The position numbers and the translations under genes are program-made. From NCBI RefSeq assembly GCF_000686705.1, contig NZ_KK366004.1, forward strand, positions 678,364 to 742,363: a stretch of DNA of 64,000 nt, read 5' to 3'. Of this stretch, positions 25,979 to 35,222 are shown one piece after another; the first letter of the stretch is position 1, and the number at the start of each line of letters is the position of its first letter. The DNA comes from Clostridium hydrogeniformans DSM 21757. Its GTDB lineage: Bacteria; Bacillota; Clostridia; Clostridiales; Clostridiaceae. Below the pieces are notes generated by a model. The model did no database searches. It was not told where the DNA came from and worked only from the letters and a program-made list of their open reading frames with translations.

Positions 25979-26329
25979 ATGAACGAATTAATAAGAGCTA
26001 TAGAAGCTGAACAATTAAGAAATGACTTACCAAGCTTTAATGTAGGAGATACTGTTAAAGTATACGTTAAGGTTAAAGAAGGAAACAGAGAAAGAACACA
26101 AATGTTCGAAGGAACTGTTATAAAGAGACAAAATGGTGGAGTTAGAGAAACTTTCACAGTAAGAAGATTAGCTTACGGTGTTGGAGTTGAAAGAACTTTC
26201 CCAATAAATGCTCCAATAGTTGAAAAACTAGAAGTAGTAAGAAGAGGTAAGGTAAGAAGAGCTAAGTTATTCTACTTAAGAGATAGAGTAGGTAAGGCAG
26301 CTAAGGTTAAGGAATTAATCAGATTATAA
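25979..26329 (+). CDS. rplS: 50S ribosomal protein L19
   Basis: A 116-aa large-subunit protein at the subunit interface ([56 protein letters not shown]). ATG 25973 is only 2 bases from AAGGAGG; ATG 25979 is 8 bases from it and gives the usual MNELIRAIE start. Earlier in-frame codons fall in the leader and are rejected. Confidence 0.97.
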   Translation: MNELIRAIEAEQLRNDLPSFNVGDTVKVYVKVKEGNRERTQMFEGTVIKRQNGGVRETFTVRRLAYGVGVERTFPINAPIVEKLEVVRRGKVRRAKLFYLRDRVGKAAKVKELIRL

Positions 26330-26673
26330 TAGAACATAATTATTTAAAAGAGGGGTTAATGCCCCTCTTTTATTTACATAAATACCTTGATTGAATTTAA
26401 GGTAAGGGTATATATAGATGAAGACATTTTTAGGGTGAGGTAAACTTTAATATAAGAAGGATTTACCCTAAGAAAAAATTTATATACACTGTTATTCTTA
26501 ATTATAGGGTTTTAAGTTTTAAACTTAATTTATACATATATCCAAGAAAAGATAAATCAAGGATATTTTTAATGAATAGGTTAAGCGTTTATGTAAAAAC
26601 CCTATAGTATAGTAACATGATTATAGTTAGAACTAGGATATAAATTACAAGAGATTTAGAAAGGGTGATTTTA
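26330..26673. other. 344-bp intergenic region between rplS and rbgA
   Basis: Holds the rplS terminator at its left end. The remainder is AT-rich with an imperfect hairpin (TTAGGG...GTAAA pairing with TTTAC...CCTAA in the 26430-26475 area) and a short palindrome AAGTTTTAAACTT near 26512-26524. No convincing promoter or ORF of useful length was seen. Confidence 0.5.
26346..26375 (+). terminator. Rho-independent terminator after rplS
   Basis: AAAAGAGGGG (26346-26355), 6-nt loop, CCCCTCTTTT (26362-26371) with T-rich tail: a perfect 10-bp stem and strong terminator. Confidence 0.9.
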
Positions 26674-27516
26674 ATGGCTATTAACTGGTTCCCTGGGCAT
26701 ATGGTTAAAACCAGAAGAGAGATAAAAGAAAATTTAAAATTAGTAGATGTAGTTATAGAGATAAGAGATGCTAGAATACCAAAGTCTAGCTCTAACCCAG
26801 AAATAGAAGAATTATGTAAGGGTAAGCCAAGAATAATACTTTTAAATAAGAGCGATCTTTGTGAAAAAAATACTACAAAGAAGTGGATAAGAGAATTAAC
26901 TAAAGAGGATATTAGAGCCATTGAGGTTAATTGTGTAAAAGGAGAAGGCCTTAAGAATATTAAGCCTATGATGGAAGAACTTTTAAAAGAGAAACATGAT
27001 AGACTTAAATCTAAAGGACTTAAAAATATAGTAATGAGAGCTATGGTAGTTGGAATACCTAATGTGGGAAAATCTTCTTTTATAAATAAAATGGCTCAAA
27101 ATAATATTGCTAAAACTGGAGATAGACCAGGAGTAACTAAAAATAAGCAGTGGATAAAAACTAAAATAGGTATAGAGCTTATGGATACCCCAGGTATACT
27201 TTGGCCTAAGTTTGAGGATGAAGAAGTAGCTTTAAGTCTAGCTTTTACAGGAGCCATAAAGGATGAAATAATGGATGTGGAAGAGCTTGCATTAAAACTT
27301 GTAGAAAAACTTCAAAATATGTATCCAGAAAATTTAAAGACAAGATATAAGATTCAAGATATACATGAAAATCCATTAGACACTCTAGATGCTATTGCTA
27401 AAAAAAGAGGGGCTATAATGGGTGGAGGAGCCATAGATTATAATAGGGTTTCCGTTATGCTTTTAGATGAATTTAGAGGTGGGAAAATAGGAAACATATC
27501 CCTAGAAACACCTTAA
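26674..27516 (+). CDS. rbgA: Ribosome biogenesis GTPase RbgA (YlqF)
   Basis: A 280-aa circularly permuted GTPase needed for late 50S assembly (uL6 and bL36 incorporation in Bacillus). The permuted motif order is visible: G4 NKSD (58-61), then G1 GIPNVGKSS (127-135), then G3 DTPG (171-174). It begins INWFPGHMVKTRREI, the family signature. GTG 26665 is in frame but overlaps AAGGGTGAT, so ATG 26674 is chosen. rnhB follows by 16 bp, as in Bacillus. Confidence 0.96.
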   Translation: MAINWFPGHMVKTRREIKENLKLVDVVIEIRDARIPKSSSNPEIEELCKGKPRIILLNKSDLCEKNTTKKWIRELTKEDIRAIEVNCVKGEGLKNIKPMMEELLKEKHDRLKSKGLKNIVMRAMVVGIPNVGKSSFINKMAQNNIAKTGDRPGVTKNKQWIKTKIGIELMDTPGILWPKFEDEEVALSLAFTGAIKDEIMDVEELALKLVEKLQNMYPENLKTRYKIQDIHENPLDTLDAIAKKRGAIMGGGAIDYNRVSVMLLDEFRGGKIGNISLETP

Positions 27517-27532
27517 AGATAGGGGGATACAT

Positions 27533-28348
27533 ATGGATTTACTAAATATAAATACTCTTGAAGACCTTAAATTTAAAGATATAAAATTAGCAGTAGATTC
27601 TTTAGATATTAGTGTTCTTAGAGAGGAAGATTTAAAATACTTAGGTAATCTTATAGGAAATGATAAAAGAAAAAATGTAGTTTCTCTTATAGGAAAATTA
27701 GAGAGAAGTTATACTAAATATAAAGAAGAAAATATTAGAGTTAGAAAGCTATATGATTTTGATAGGCAATTTGGAGAAAATATAATTCTAGCAGGAGTAG
27801 ATGAGGTAGGTAGGGGACCCTTAGCTGGTCCTATAGTAGCTGCAGCTGTAGTTTTAGATTTAAAGAACCTAAATGATATAATACTATATATAAATGATTC
27901 TAAGGCCTTATCAGAGCGTAAAAGAGAGGAACTTAGTGAAATCATAAAAAAGAAAGCTATTAGTTATAGTATAAGTGAAGCTTCTAACTTAGAAATAGAT
28001 GAAAAGGGTATAGCTTATTGTAATAATAAAGTGTTTAAGGAAGCTTGTTATTCTTTAAATACAAAGCCTGATATTGTATTATCCGATGGATATATGATAA
28101 AGGATTTTACCATAAGAAATAAATCGGTAATAAAGGGAGATGCCCATAGTGCATCTATAGCCTGTGCCTCTATAATAGCAAAAGTATATAGAGATAATCT
28201 TATGAAAAAGTACCATGAAGTTTATCCAAATTATGATTTTAATAATAATTCAGGATACGGTACTAAAAAGCATATAGATGGTATAAAAGAATATGGAATA
28301 ACTAAAATACATAGGAAAAGTTTTTTAAGAAACATATGTGAGGATTAA
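27533..28348 (+). CDS. rnhB: Ribonuclease HII
   Basis: A 271-aa enzyme that removes ribonucleotides and RNA-DNA hybrids. Catalytic GVDEVGRGPLAGP with Asp90/Glu91, NDSKALSERKREEL, and SASIACASIIAKVYRD are present. The N-terminal 75 residues form the extra helical domain usual in Firmicute RNase HII. The last 4 bp overlap the convergent yraN gene. Confidence 0.96.
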   Translation: MDLLNINTLEDLKFKDIKLAVDSLDISVLREEDLKYLGNLIGNDKRKNVVSLIGKLERSYTKYKEENIRVRKLYDFDRQFGENIILAGVDEVGRGPLAGPIVAAAVVLDLKNLNDIILYINDSKALSERKREELSEIIKKKAISYSISEASNLEIDEKGIAYCNNKVFKEACYSLNTKPDIVLSDGYMIKDFTIRNKSVIKGDAHSASIACASIIAKVYRDNLMKKYHEVYPNYDFNNNSGYGTKKHIDGIKEYGITKIHRKSFLRNICED

Positions 28349-28713
28349 AAGGTTAAAATATTTTTAATAAGATTAAACCTACACCTATCATCATTTGTAT
28401 TTAAAAATACCTCAAGGGCATCAAACCTTACAAAGTGTTTGGTAAGCCCTTTTTTTATTATATAAAATTCCGCTAGTTTTTTGAGTTTTAAGGATTTGTA
28501 TTTAGTTATGGCTTCTACAGGATATCCATATTTAGTTGAGAATCTAGTCTTTACCTCAATAAAACATAAGATATTATTATGAAAGGCTATTATATCTATT
28601 TCTCCTATTGTGCAGTAAAAATTTCTTTGAAGAATTTTATATCCTTCCTTAATTAAAAAGTCACAGGCTATATCCTCACCATAACTTCCTATGGATTTAT
28701 TTAAATTTTTCAT
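28345..28713 (-). CDS. yraN: UPF0102 family protein YraN
   Basis: A 122-aa predicted endonuclease-fold protein of unknown function. It shows the family start GSYGEDIACDFLIKEGYKILQRNF, then GEIDIIAFHNNILCFIEVKTR, in which Glu-Asp-Glu-x-Lys forms a PD-(D/E)xK-like nuclease site. An AGGAGG ribosome site lies 5 bases before the reverse-strand ATG. It is usually found next to rnhB; here the pair is convergent with a 4-bp overlap. Confidence 0.92.
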   Translation of the reverse strand: MKNLNKSIGSYGEDIACDFLIKEGYKILQRNFYCTIGEIDIIAFHNNILCFIEVKTRFSTKYGYPVEAITKYKSLKLKKLAEFYIIKKGLTKHFVRFDALEVFLNTNDDRCRFNLIKNILTF

Positions 28714-28831
28714 AATACCTCCTATTAATACAGATTTTGATTATTACATATCACTTTTTCTTAAAACTTTAAAAACATATTTAAATATATGTTATATTTA
28801 AATAGTAAAATAAAACAAAGGTTGGGATTTT

Positions 28832-30079
28832 ATGAATATATCTTTAAGTTTAAGAAAAGTAGTAAAAAATAAATTTCCAGCACTGACTCATAGAAATTTT
28901 AGATATTTCTGGTTTGGTCAGTGTGTTTCTTTAGTGGGCACCTGGATACAAAACACAACTCAAAGTTGGCTAGTTTTAGAAATTACTACAGAAAATACCG
29001 CATTTCTTTTAGGTGTCATAAATGCACTTCAATTTTTACCACTTATGTTATTTTCTTTGTTTTCAGGAGTAATAGTAGATCGATTTAATAAACGTAATAT
29101 TTTAATTTTTACTCAAATTGGTCTTATGATTATGGCATTTTTGCAGGGAATACTAGTTTGGACTAACACCATAGAGTATTGGCATTTAATGATTATAGCT
29201 TTTTTAGTGGGATGTTTAAACTCCATTGATTTTCCAACACGTCATTCTTTTGTTATAGAACTTGTAGGAAAATCAAATCTTATGAATGCTATAGCCCTTA
29301 ATTCCACTATATTTAATGCAGCAAGGATTTTTGGACCGGGTATTGGTGGACTTTTAATAGGGTATGTTGGGATAGCTCCTTGTTACTTTATAAATGCAGT
29401 TACCTTTATTCCTGTGATTTTTGGAATATATAGTATAAAGGGTATAGTAGCAACTAAAAGTAAGGTTAATAATGGTAGTGTTATAAAGGATATAAAAGAA
29501 GGTTTAATTTATATAAAAAATAATAAAATTTTAGTAAGAACCTTTGCTCTTATAACCATAGTAGGAATTTTTGCTTTTAATTACAATGTTTTAATACCTA
29601 TTTTTTCAACTGAGGTTCTAGGATTAACTAGTAAAGAGTATGGATTTTTAATGTCTTCCTTAGGAGTAGGCTCTTTAATTGGAGCCTTAAGAATGGCCAC
29701 AAAGAAAAGTTCTATGCCTAAGGAAAGGTCAATACAGATAATAGGGTATATAGTTTCTATTTTGTTAATAATTATAGGCATAACTACTAAGTATTATACT
29801 TTATCCTTGTTTTTGGCCTGTATTGGAATTTTTAATGTATCATTTTCAACAAGTGCTAATTCTAGGGTCCAGTTAAATAGTAAGGATGAGTATAGAGGAC
29901 GTGTTATGAGTGTTTATAGCATGCTATTTGCAGGAGTAGCACCTATTGGTAGTATGTTTACAGGCGCTTTATCTAATAGTGTAGGACCAAAAGGAACATT
30001 TGTATTAAGTGGAGTTATTGCAGCTTTATTAATAACTTTAATAAATATATTATTTAAAACTAAGGATAAGGAATTATAA
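28832..30079 (+). CDS. MFS transporter, probable exporter
   Basis: A 415-aa integral membrane protein with about 12 hydrophobic spans. The N-terminal LTHRNFRYFWFGQCVSLVGTWIQNTTQSWLVLEIT and the GVIVDRFNKRNIL loop (motif A) match the EntS/MFS_3 branch that includes enterobactin and drug exporters. Conserved N-terminal region ends near residue 50. It is inserted between yraN and comM with its own 118-bp upstream region, and is the least conserved neighbour here; it uses CGT arginine codons a little more than adjoining genes. The substrate cannot be told from the sequence. Confidence 0.82.
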   Translation: MNISLSLRKVVKNKFPALTHRNFRYFWFGQCVSLVGTWIQNTTQSWLVLEITTENTAFLLGVINALQFLPLMLFSLFSGVIVDRFNKRNILIFTQIGLMIMAFLQGILVWTNTIEYWHLMIIAFLVGCLNSIDFPTRHSFVIELVGKSNLMNAIALNSTIFNAARIFGPGIGGLLIGYVGIAPCYFINAVTFIPVIFGIYSIKGIVATKSKVNNGSVIKDIKEGLIYIKNNKILVRTFALITIVGIFAFNYNVLIPIFSTEVLGLTSKEYGFLMSSLGVGSLIGALRMATKKSSMPKERSIQIIGYIVSILLIIIGITTKYYTLSLFLACIGIFNVSFSTSANSRVQLNSKDEYRGRVMSVYSMLFAGVAPIGSMFTGALSNSVGPKGTFVLSGVIAALLITLINILFKTKDKEL

Positions 30080-30121
30080 AATAAGATTTATATGTCAATA
30101 ATCACATTGAGGTGAGATTAT

Positions 30122-31651
30122 ATGGCTATTAATCTAAATAGTGCCACCATAAGAGGGATAGAAGGAGAAATGGTTAGGGTAGAGGTAGATATAGTAAGGT
30201 CTCTTCCATCCTTTACCATAGTAGGACTTCCAGATACCACTGTAAAGGAGTCAAAGGAGAGGGTCAGAAGTGCCATAATAAATAGTGGATTTGAATTTCC
30301 TTTAGGAAGAATAATTGTAAATTTGGCTCCAGGAAATCTTAAAAAAGAAGGAACATATTTTGATCTTCCTATTGCCTTAGCTATACTTAGAATAACTGAG
30401 CAGATACAAGGGTTTAATGAAGAAGAATTTATAATCTTAGGAGAGCTTTCTTTAAATGGAGAGTTAAGAGGAGTAAAGGGAATTCTACCTATAGTAATTG
30501 AATCCAGTAATAATGGGTTTAAGAATTTTATTGTACCCTATGATAATGTAAAAGAATGTTCTATTATAAAAAATACAAAAGTATATGCTTTTGAAAACTT
30601 AAAAGAAGTTATAGGATTTTTAACCTATAGAGATGTTATGCCTTATTCTATAAAAGAGGATAAGGTGAACATAAGAAACTTAGGGGATTTTCAAGAGGTA
30701 ATAGGACAAGAAAGTGTAAAAAGAGCATTAGAAGTAGCTTGTGCTGGAGGTCATAGTGTAATACTTTATGGAGAACCAGGTACAGGAAAATCAATGCTTG
30801 CTAATAGAATCCCTAGTATATTGCCGGAATTAAGTTATGAAGAATCCTTAGAGGTTACTAAAATATATAGTGTCTGTGGTATATTAAATAAAAATAATGG
30901 ATTGGTTAAGGAAAGACCTTTTAGGAGGCCTCACCATACCACATCTAATATAACCTTAGTTGGTGGGGGAAGAGATTTAAGACCTGGAGAGATAACCTTA
31001 GCCCATAATGGGGTACTATATTTAGATGAGATACTGGAATTTAAAAAAGATGTATTAGAGGTTCTAAGGCAACCTTTAGAGGAAAGAAGCATAACTGTAT
31101 CAAGATTAAGCGGAACTGTAGAGTACCCCGCAAGCTTTATTTTAATTGGATCAATGAATCCCTGCATTTGTGGTATGGCCCTATCAAATTCTCCCTATAA
31201 GAGATGTTCTTGTACGGAAAGGGAGAAGAATAGATATATTAAAAAACTATCAGGACCCCTATTAGATAGGATAGATATGTTTATTTTTGTTCCTCCAGTT
31301 AATATTGAAGAATTAAATGGAGGAGGGTCCCTAGGTGAAACTTCTAAAGAAATTAGAAAAAGAGTGGAGAAGGCTAGAAAGAAGCAGAGGGAAAGATTTA
31401 AAAAGGAAAATATATATTGTAATAGTGAAATGAACCATAGGCATATACGTAATCTAGGAGAGATAAACAAAGGGGCTTTAAACATACTAGATAAAATATA
31501 TTTAAAGTACAATATAAGTCCAAGGGTATATGATAAGTTAATAAAACTATCTAGAACTATTGCAGATTTAGATAATAGTGATTCGATTAAAGAGGGTCAT
31601 ATTATAGAAGCAATTCAATATAGAAAATTTATAAATGAAGAAATAATCTAG
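30122..31651 (+). CDS. comM: YifB family Mg chelatase-like AAA ATPase (ComM)
   Basis: A 509-aa protein with an N-terminal Lon-protease-like fold (LPSFTIVGLPDTTVKESKERVRSAI; about 1-170) and a central AAA+ module with GEPGTGKS (about 218-225), RRPHHTTS, LAHNGVLYLDEILEF as Walker B, and the GSMNPCICG sensor. In Haemophilus and other bacteria ComM is a helicase that promotes branch migration during transformation. It precedes dprA here, a sensible DNA-uptake pairing. The enzyme activity in this organism is inferred. Confidence 0.93.
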   Translation: MAINLNSATIRGIEGEMVRVEVDIVRSLPSFTIVGLPDTTVKESKERVRSAIINSGFEFPLGRIIVNLAPGNLKKEGTYFDLPIALAILRITEQIQGFNEEEFIILGELSLNGELRGVKGILPIVIESSNNGFKNFIVPYDNVKECSIIKNTKVYAFENLKEVIGFLTYRDVMPYSIKEDKVNIRNLGDFQEVIGQESVKRALEVACAGGHSVILYGEPGTGKSMLANRIPSILPELSYEESLEVTKIYSVCGILNKNNGLVKERPFRRPHHTTSNITLVGGGRDLRPGEITLAHNGVLYLDEILEFKKDVLEVLRQPLEERSITVSRLSGTVEYPASFILIGSMNPCICGMALSNSPYKRCSCTEREKNRYIKKLSGPLLDRIDMFIFVPPVNIEELNGGGSLGETSKEIRKRVEKARKKQRERFKKENIYCNSEMNHRHIRNLGEINKGALNILDKIYLKYNISPRVYDKLIKLSRTIADLDNSDSIKEGHIIEAIQYRKFINEEII

Positions 31652-31677
31652 ACATCTAATATAGGTGTCTATTTTTG
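31650..31677 (+). terminator. Terminator after comM
   Basis: AGACATCT pairs with AGGTGTCT (wobble at one site) around a 5-nt loop, then ATTTTTG. Overlaps the comM stop. Confidence 0.65.
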
Positions 31678-31704
31678 TATACATAAAAAATTATTGGATA
31701 TAAT
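31675..31704 (+). promoter_or_regulatory. Putative promoter for dprA
   Basis: TTGTAT (31675-31680), 18-bp spacer, TATAAT (31699-31704), shortly before the AGGAGG ribosome site of dprA. It overlaps the comM terminator tail. Confidence 0.45.
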
Positions 31705-31730
31705 TTAAAAATAAAAAAGGAGGATAGGGT

Positions 31731-32816
31731 ATGAATATAACCAATACTAATACTGTTCTTTGGATAGCTTCATCATCTATAAGCAATACTAAGAAGAACT
31801 ATATATATGATCTTTACAATGATAAGGAAGAATTATTATATAATATAGTAAATTATAAGCTTAATATGCTTTCTTTAAAGGAAATGGAGGAGCTTATAAG
31901 AAGCTTTAATAAAGAAAATATTAATGCTATATCACAAAGGATTAAAGAAGAGGAATTAAAGTATCTTTTATATGGAGAAGAAGATTATCCTAAGGAGTTT
32001 TATAACATAGAAGAACCACCATTTATTATTTTTTACAAGGGAAGTTTAGATATTTTTAAAAATAAAAAGGTATCAATAGTTGGAGCAAGAAATTGCACAA
32101 CTTATGGAAAAGAGGTTACAAAATATATTGTTAAAGAGTTAAGTTCATATAATATTAATACAGTAAGTGGAGGTGCCAGGGGAATAGATACTATAGCTCA
32201 CTTAACATCCATAGAAAATAGGAGTAAAACTTTGGCTGTTCTTGGATGTGGTATAGATATTGTATATCCTAAGGAAAATTTAAGATTATTTAAAGATATA
32301 GAAAAAAACGGATTAATACTAAGTGAATTTCTTCCAGGTACTCCTCCCATTAATTATAATTTTCCACAAAGAAATAGGCTTATAAGTGCCTTAGGAGATA
32401 TAGTAATTATAATAGAAGGAAGCAATAAAAGTGGCACCCTAATAACTGCATCCCATGCTTTAAAGCAAGGAAAGGATGTAATGGCAGTACCTGGACCTGT
32501 TTATTCGGAATTAAGCAAGGGCTGTAATAAGTTGATAAGGGATGGTGCTTATCCATTCACTGAAATAGAAGATGTTTTAAGTTTACTTAAAATTAATAAA
32601 AACTCTAATAAATTAAAGGAAGAAAATAATAAAGCAGAGAATAATACATTAAAAGAGAGAATATACAATATAATAAGGAATGAACCTATGCATATTGATA
32701 CTATTGTGAAAATAACTAATATTGACATAAAGGTATTATATGAGTTATTATTTGAATTGCAATTTGAAGAAAGAATTTTAGCTTTAAATGGAAATTTCTA
32801 TGTGAAAGCCATTTAA
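31731..32816 (+). CDS. dprA: DNA-processing protein DprA
   Basis: A 361-aa protein that loads RecA onto incoming single-stranded DNA. A short N-terminal helical region is followed by the Rossmann-like core (VSIVGARNCTTYGKEV, SGGARGIDTIAH, LGCGIDIVYPKEN, IIEGSNKSGTLITASHALKQGKDVMAVPG) and a C-terminal winged helix (about 305-361). It precedes topA, the common Firmicute dprA-topA order. Confidence 0.96.
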   Translation: MNITNTNTVLWIASSSISNTKKNYIYDLYNDKEELLYNIVNYKLNMLSLKEMEELIRSFNKENINAISQRIKEEELKYLLYGEEDYPKEFYNIEEPPFIIFYKGSLDIFKNKKVSIVGARNCTTYGKEVTKYIVKELSSYNINTVSGGARGIDTIAHLTSIENRSKTLAVLGCGIDIVYPKENLRLFKDIEKNGLILSEFLPGTPPINYNFPQRNRLISALGDIVIIIEGSNKSGTLITASHALKQGKDVMAVPGPVYSELSKGCNKLIRDGAYPFTEIEDVLSLLKINKNSNKLKEENNKAENNTLKERIYNIIRNEPMHIDTIVKITNIDIKVLYELLFELQFEERILALNGNFYVKAI

Positions 32817-32840
32817 TTGAATAATTAATTAAGACATACA

Positions 32841-32887
32841 GGGGGTGAATTCTCCATATTAAATTTAATATTATGGAGTAACATATG
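32841..32887 (+). promoter_or_regulatory. Ribosome-site hairpin upstream of topA
   Basis: GGGGGTG at 32841-32847 is a strong Shine-Dalgarno but lies 37 bases before the topA ATG. CTCCATA (32852-32858) pairs with TATGGAG (32872-32878), which contains the proximal GGAG ribosome site, plus five more pairs after a 3-nt bulge. The hairpin therefore hides the near site and would bring the far site to within about 12 bases of the ATG. A five-codon ORF (GTG at 32845 to TAA) overlaps the 5' arm. Confidence 0.4.
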
Positions 32888-34984
32888 GGACAAAAACTTG
32901 TAATAGTAGAATCTCCAGCAAAGGCAAAGACCATAAGTAAATATTTAGGGAAAAATTTTGTTGTTGAGGCTTCAATGGGTCATGTTAGAGATCTTCCTAA
33001 AAGCCAATTAGGAGTTAATATAGAAGAAAATTATAATCCTAAATATATAACAATAAGAGGAAAAGGAGATCTTTTAGATAAGCTTAGAAAGTTAGCTAAG
33101 AAAAGTGAAAGAATATACTTGGCAACTGACCCTGATAGAGAGGGTGAAGCTATATCTTGGCATTTGGCCAATGTTTTAAAAATTGATGATGCTGAAAAAT
33201 GTAGGATAGAATTTAATGAAATAACTAAAAATGCGGTACAAAACTCTATAAAGAACCCAAGAGAAATTAATAAGGATTTAGTAGACGCCCAGCAAGCTAG
33301 AAGAATATTAGATAGGTTGGTTGGTTATGAAATAAGTCCTATTTTATGGAAAAATGTTAAATGGGGATTAAGTGCAGGAAGAGTTCAATCAGCAGCACTT
33401 AACTTAATATGTGACAGAGAAGATGAAATAAGTAAGTTTGAGCCAAAAGAGTACTGGACTATTGACTGTCTTCTTCAAAAGGAAAAAAATAAATTTAAGG
33501 TAAAGCTACATAGTATAGATGGAAAGAAAGCTGAGATTAATAATGAAGAGGAAAGTACCTCAATTCTAAAAGAAATTAAAAATGGAGAATTTAAGGTAAG
33601 TAAGATAAAAAAGTCTGTGAAGAATAAGAATCCAATGGCGCCTTTTACCACAAGTACTCTTCAACAAGAGGCTTATAGAAAGCTTAATTTTCAAACTAAG
33701 AGAACAATGTCCGTGGCTCAACAGTTATATGAAGGTATAGAGGTTAAAGGACACGGAACCCTAGGATTAATAACTTATATGAGAACTGACTCTGTTAGAG
33801 TATCTCAGGATGCTCAAAATGCAGCCTTAGATTTTGTTGAAAACTCTTATGGAAAGGATTATGTTCCACAAACACCTAGGATTTATAAAGGAAAAAAGAA
33901 TATACAGGATGCTCATGAAGCTATAAGACCAAGTTATATTGAAATAACTCCAGAGATTGCTAAGAAAAGTTTAAAGGATGAGCAATACAAATTATATTCC
34001 TTAATATGGAATAGGTTTATTGCTAGCCAAATGGCTTCTGCACAACTTAATTCCTATGGAATAGAGGTTGAAAATGGAAGATATAATTTTAGAGCTAGTG
34101 GATCTACTGTTAAGTTTGATGGATTTATGAAAGTATATGAGTATGTAACTGAAGAGGAAGAGGAAAGCACCAAGCTTCCAGAACTTTTAGATGGAGAAAT
34201 ATTAAAGCTTAATAAAGCTGATGGGAATCAACATTTTACTCAACCACCAGCAAGATTTACAGAAGCGAGTTTTGTTAAGGTTTTAGAAGAAAAGGGAATA
34301 GGAAGGCCAAGTACTTATGTTCCTACTATATCTACATTATTACAAAGAAAATATGTAGAAAGAGAAAAGAAAAATCTAATACCTACGGAACTTGGACAGA
34401 TAGTAAATAATATTATGGAAGAGTACTTTAATCAAATAGTAGATGTAGAATTTACAGCAGGAATGGAAGGTAAGCTTGACAATATAGAGGAAGGAAGTGA
34501 AACCTGGTCTAAAGTAGTAGATGAATTCTTCACTCCTTTAAAAACAAGTATTGAGATAGCAGAAAAAGAGATATCAAAAATAACCATAGAGGATAAAGTT
34601 AGTGATGTTCCTTGTGATAAGTGTGGAAGGCTTATGGTAATTAAAAGGGGAAGGTATGGAGAGTTTTTAGCTTGCCCTGGATATCCAGATTGTAAGAATA
34701 CTAAACCAATAGTAGAAGAAGTTGAGGCTCCTTGTCCTGTATGTGGAGGAAAGGTGTTACTTAAAAGAAGTAAAAAAGGAAGAAAGTTTTATGGTTGTTC
34801 TAATTATCCAGAGTGTAATTTTGTAAGTTGGCAAGAACCATCTACAAAAAAATGCAATTTATGCGGAACATATATGCTTAAAAAATATAATAAGTCTAAG
34901 GGTAACTATTTAGAGTGTGCAAATAGTGAATGTAAAAACAAAGAGTATGAAGAGGAAAACAAGGATAAAAAGGAAAATGGTTAG
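32885..34984 (+). CDS. topA: DNA topoisomerase I
   Basis: A 699-aa type IA topoisomerase that relaxes negative supercoils. The Toprim domain begins VESPAKAKTISKYLG and has the TDPDREGE acidic cluster (Asp82, Asp84, Glu86). The active-site tyrosine is Tyr298 in LITYMRTDSV. The C-terminus (from about residue 576) holds three four-cysteine zinc ribbons: CDKC...CPGYPDC, CPVC...CSNYPEC and CNLC...CANSEC. Length and layout are typical of clostridia. Confidence 0.98.
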   Translation: MGQKLVIVESPAKAKTISKYLGKNFVVEASMGHVRDLPKSQLGVNIEENYNPKYITIRGKGDLLDKLRKLAKKSERIYLATDPDREGEAISWHLANVLKIDDAEKCRIEFNEITKNAVQNSIKNPREINKDLVDAQQARRILDRLVGYEISPILWKNVKWGLSAGRVQSAALNLICDREDEISKFEPKEYWTIDCLLQKEKNKFKVKLHSIDGKKAEINNEEESTSILKEIKNGEFKVSKIKKSVKNKNPMAPFTTSTLQQEAYRKLNFQTKRTMSVAQQLYEGIEVKGHGTLGLITYMRTDSVRVSQDAQNAALDFVENSYGKDYVPQTPRIYKGKKNIQDAHEAIRPSYIEITPEIAKKSLKDEQYKLYSLIWNRFIASQMASAQLNSYGIEVENGRYNFRASGSTVKFDGFMKVYEYVTEEEEESTKLPELLDGEILKLNKADGNQHFTQPPARFTEASFVKVLEEKGIGRPSTYVPTISTLLQRKYVEREKKNLIPTELGQIVNNIMEEYFNQIVDVEFTAGMEGKLDNIEEGSETWSKVVDEFFTPLKTSIEIAEKEISKITIEDKVSDVPCDKCGRLMVIKRGRYGEFLACPGYPDCKNTKPIVEEVEAPCPVCGGKVLLKRSKKGRKFYGCSNYPECNFVSWQEPSTKKCNLCGTYMLKKYNKSKGNYLECANSECKNKEYEEENKDKKENG

Positions 34985-35049
34985 TTCTCAAGAAATTGGT
35001 AATTTTATTTATAGTATTTAAGTAAAATGTCGAAAATAAAAAAATATGG

Positions 35050-35078
35050 TTGAAATAGAAATATCATTATGTTATCAT
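35050..35078 (+). promoter_or_regulatory. Putative sigma-A promoter for codY
   Basis: TTGAAA (35050-35055), 17-bp spacer, TATCAT (35073-35078). It is followed by a 10-bp hairpin (35100-35109 with 35117-35126) in a leader of about 140 nt before codY. Confidence 0.5.
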
Positions 35079-35222
35079 AGTCTAGGTGGTTTGGAAACTA
35101 TTCTAAAAATTTAATGTTTTTAGAATATTCGGAATTAAAAAAGTAATTCTTCCACATATAGCAAGTATTAAAATAAATATTTTAGTAATAGTAGTAAATT
35201 TGTAATAGCAAGGAGGAGAAAA

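Noticed and set aside
35124-35138. Possible CodY operator near the codY leader hairpin
   Set aside because: Only about nine of fifteen bases match the consensus AATTTTCWGAAAATT, too weak in this AT-rich sequence.
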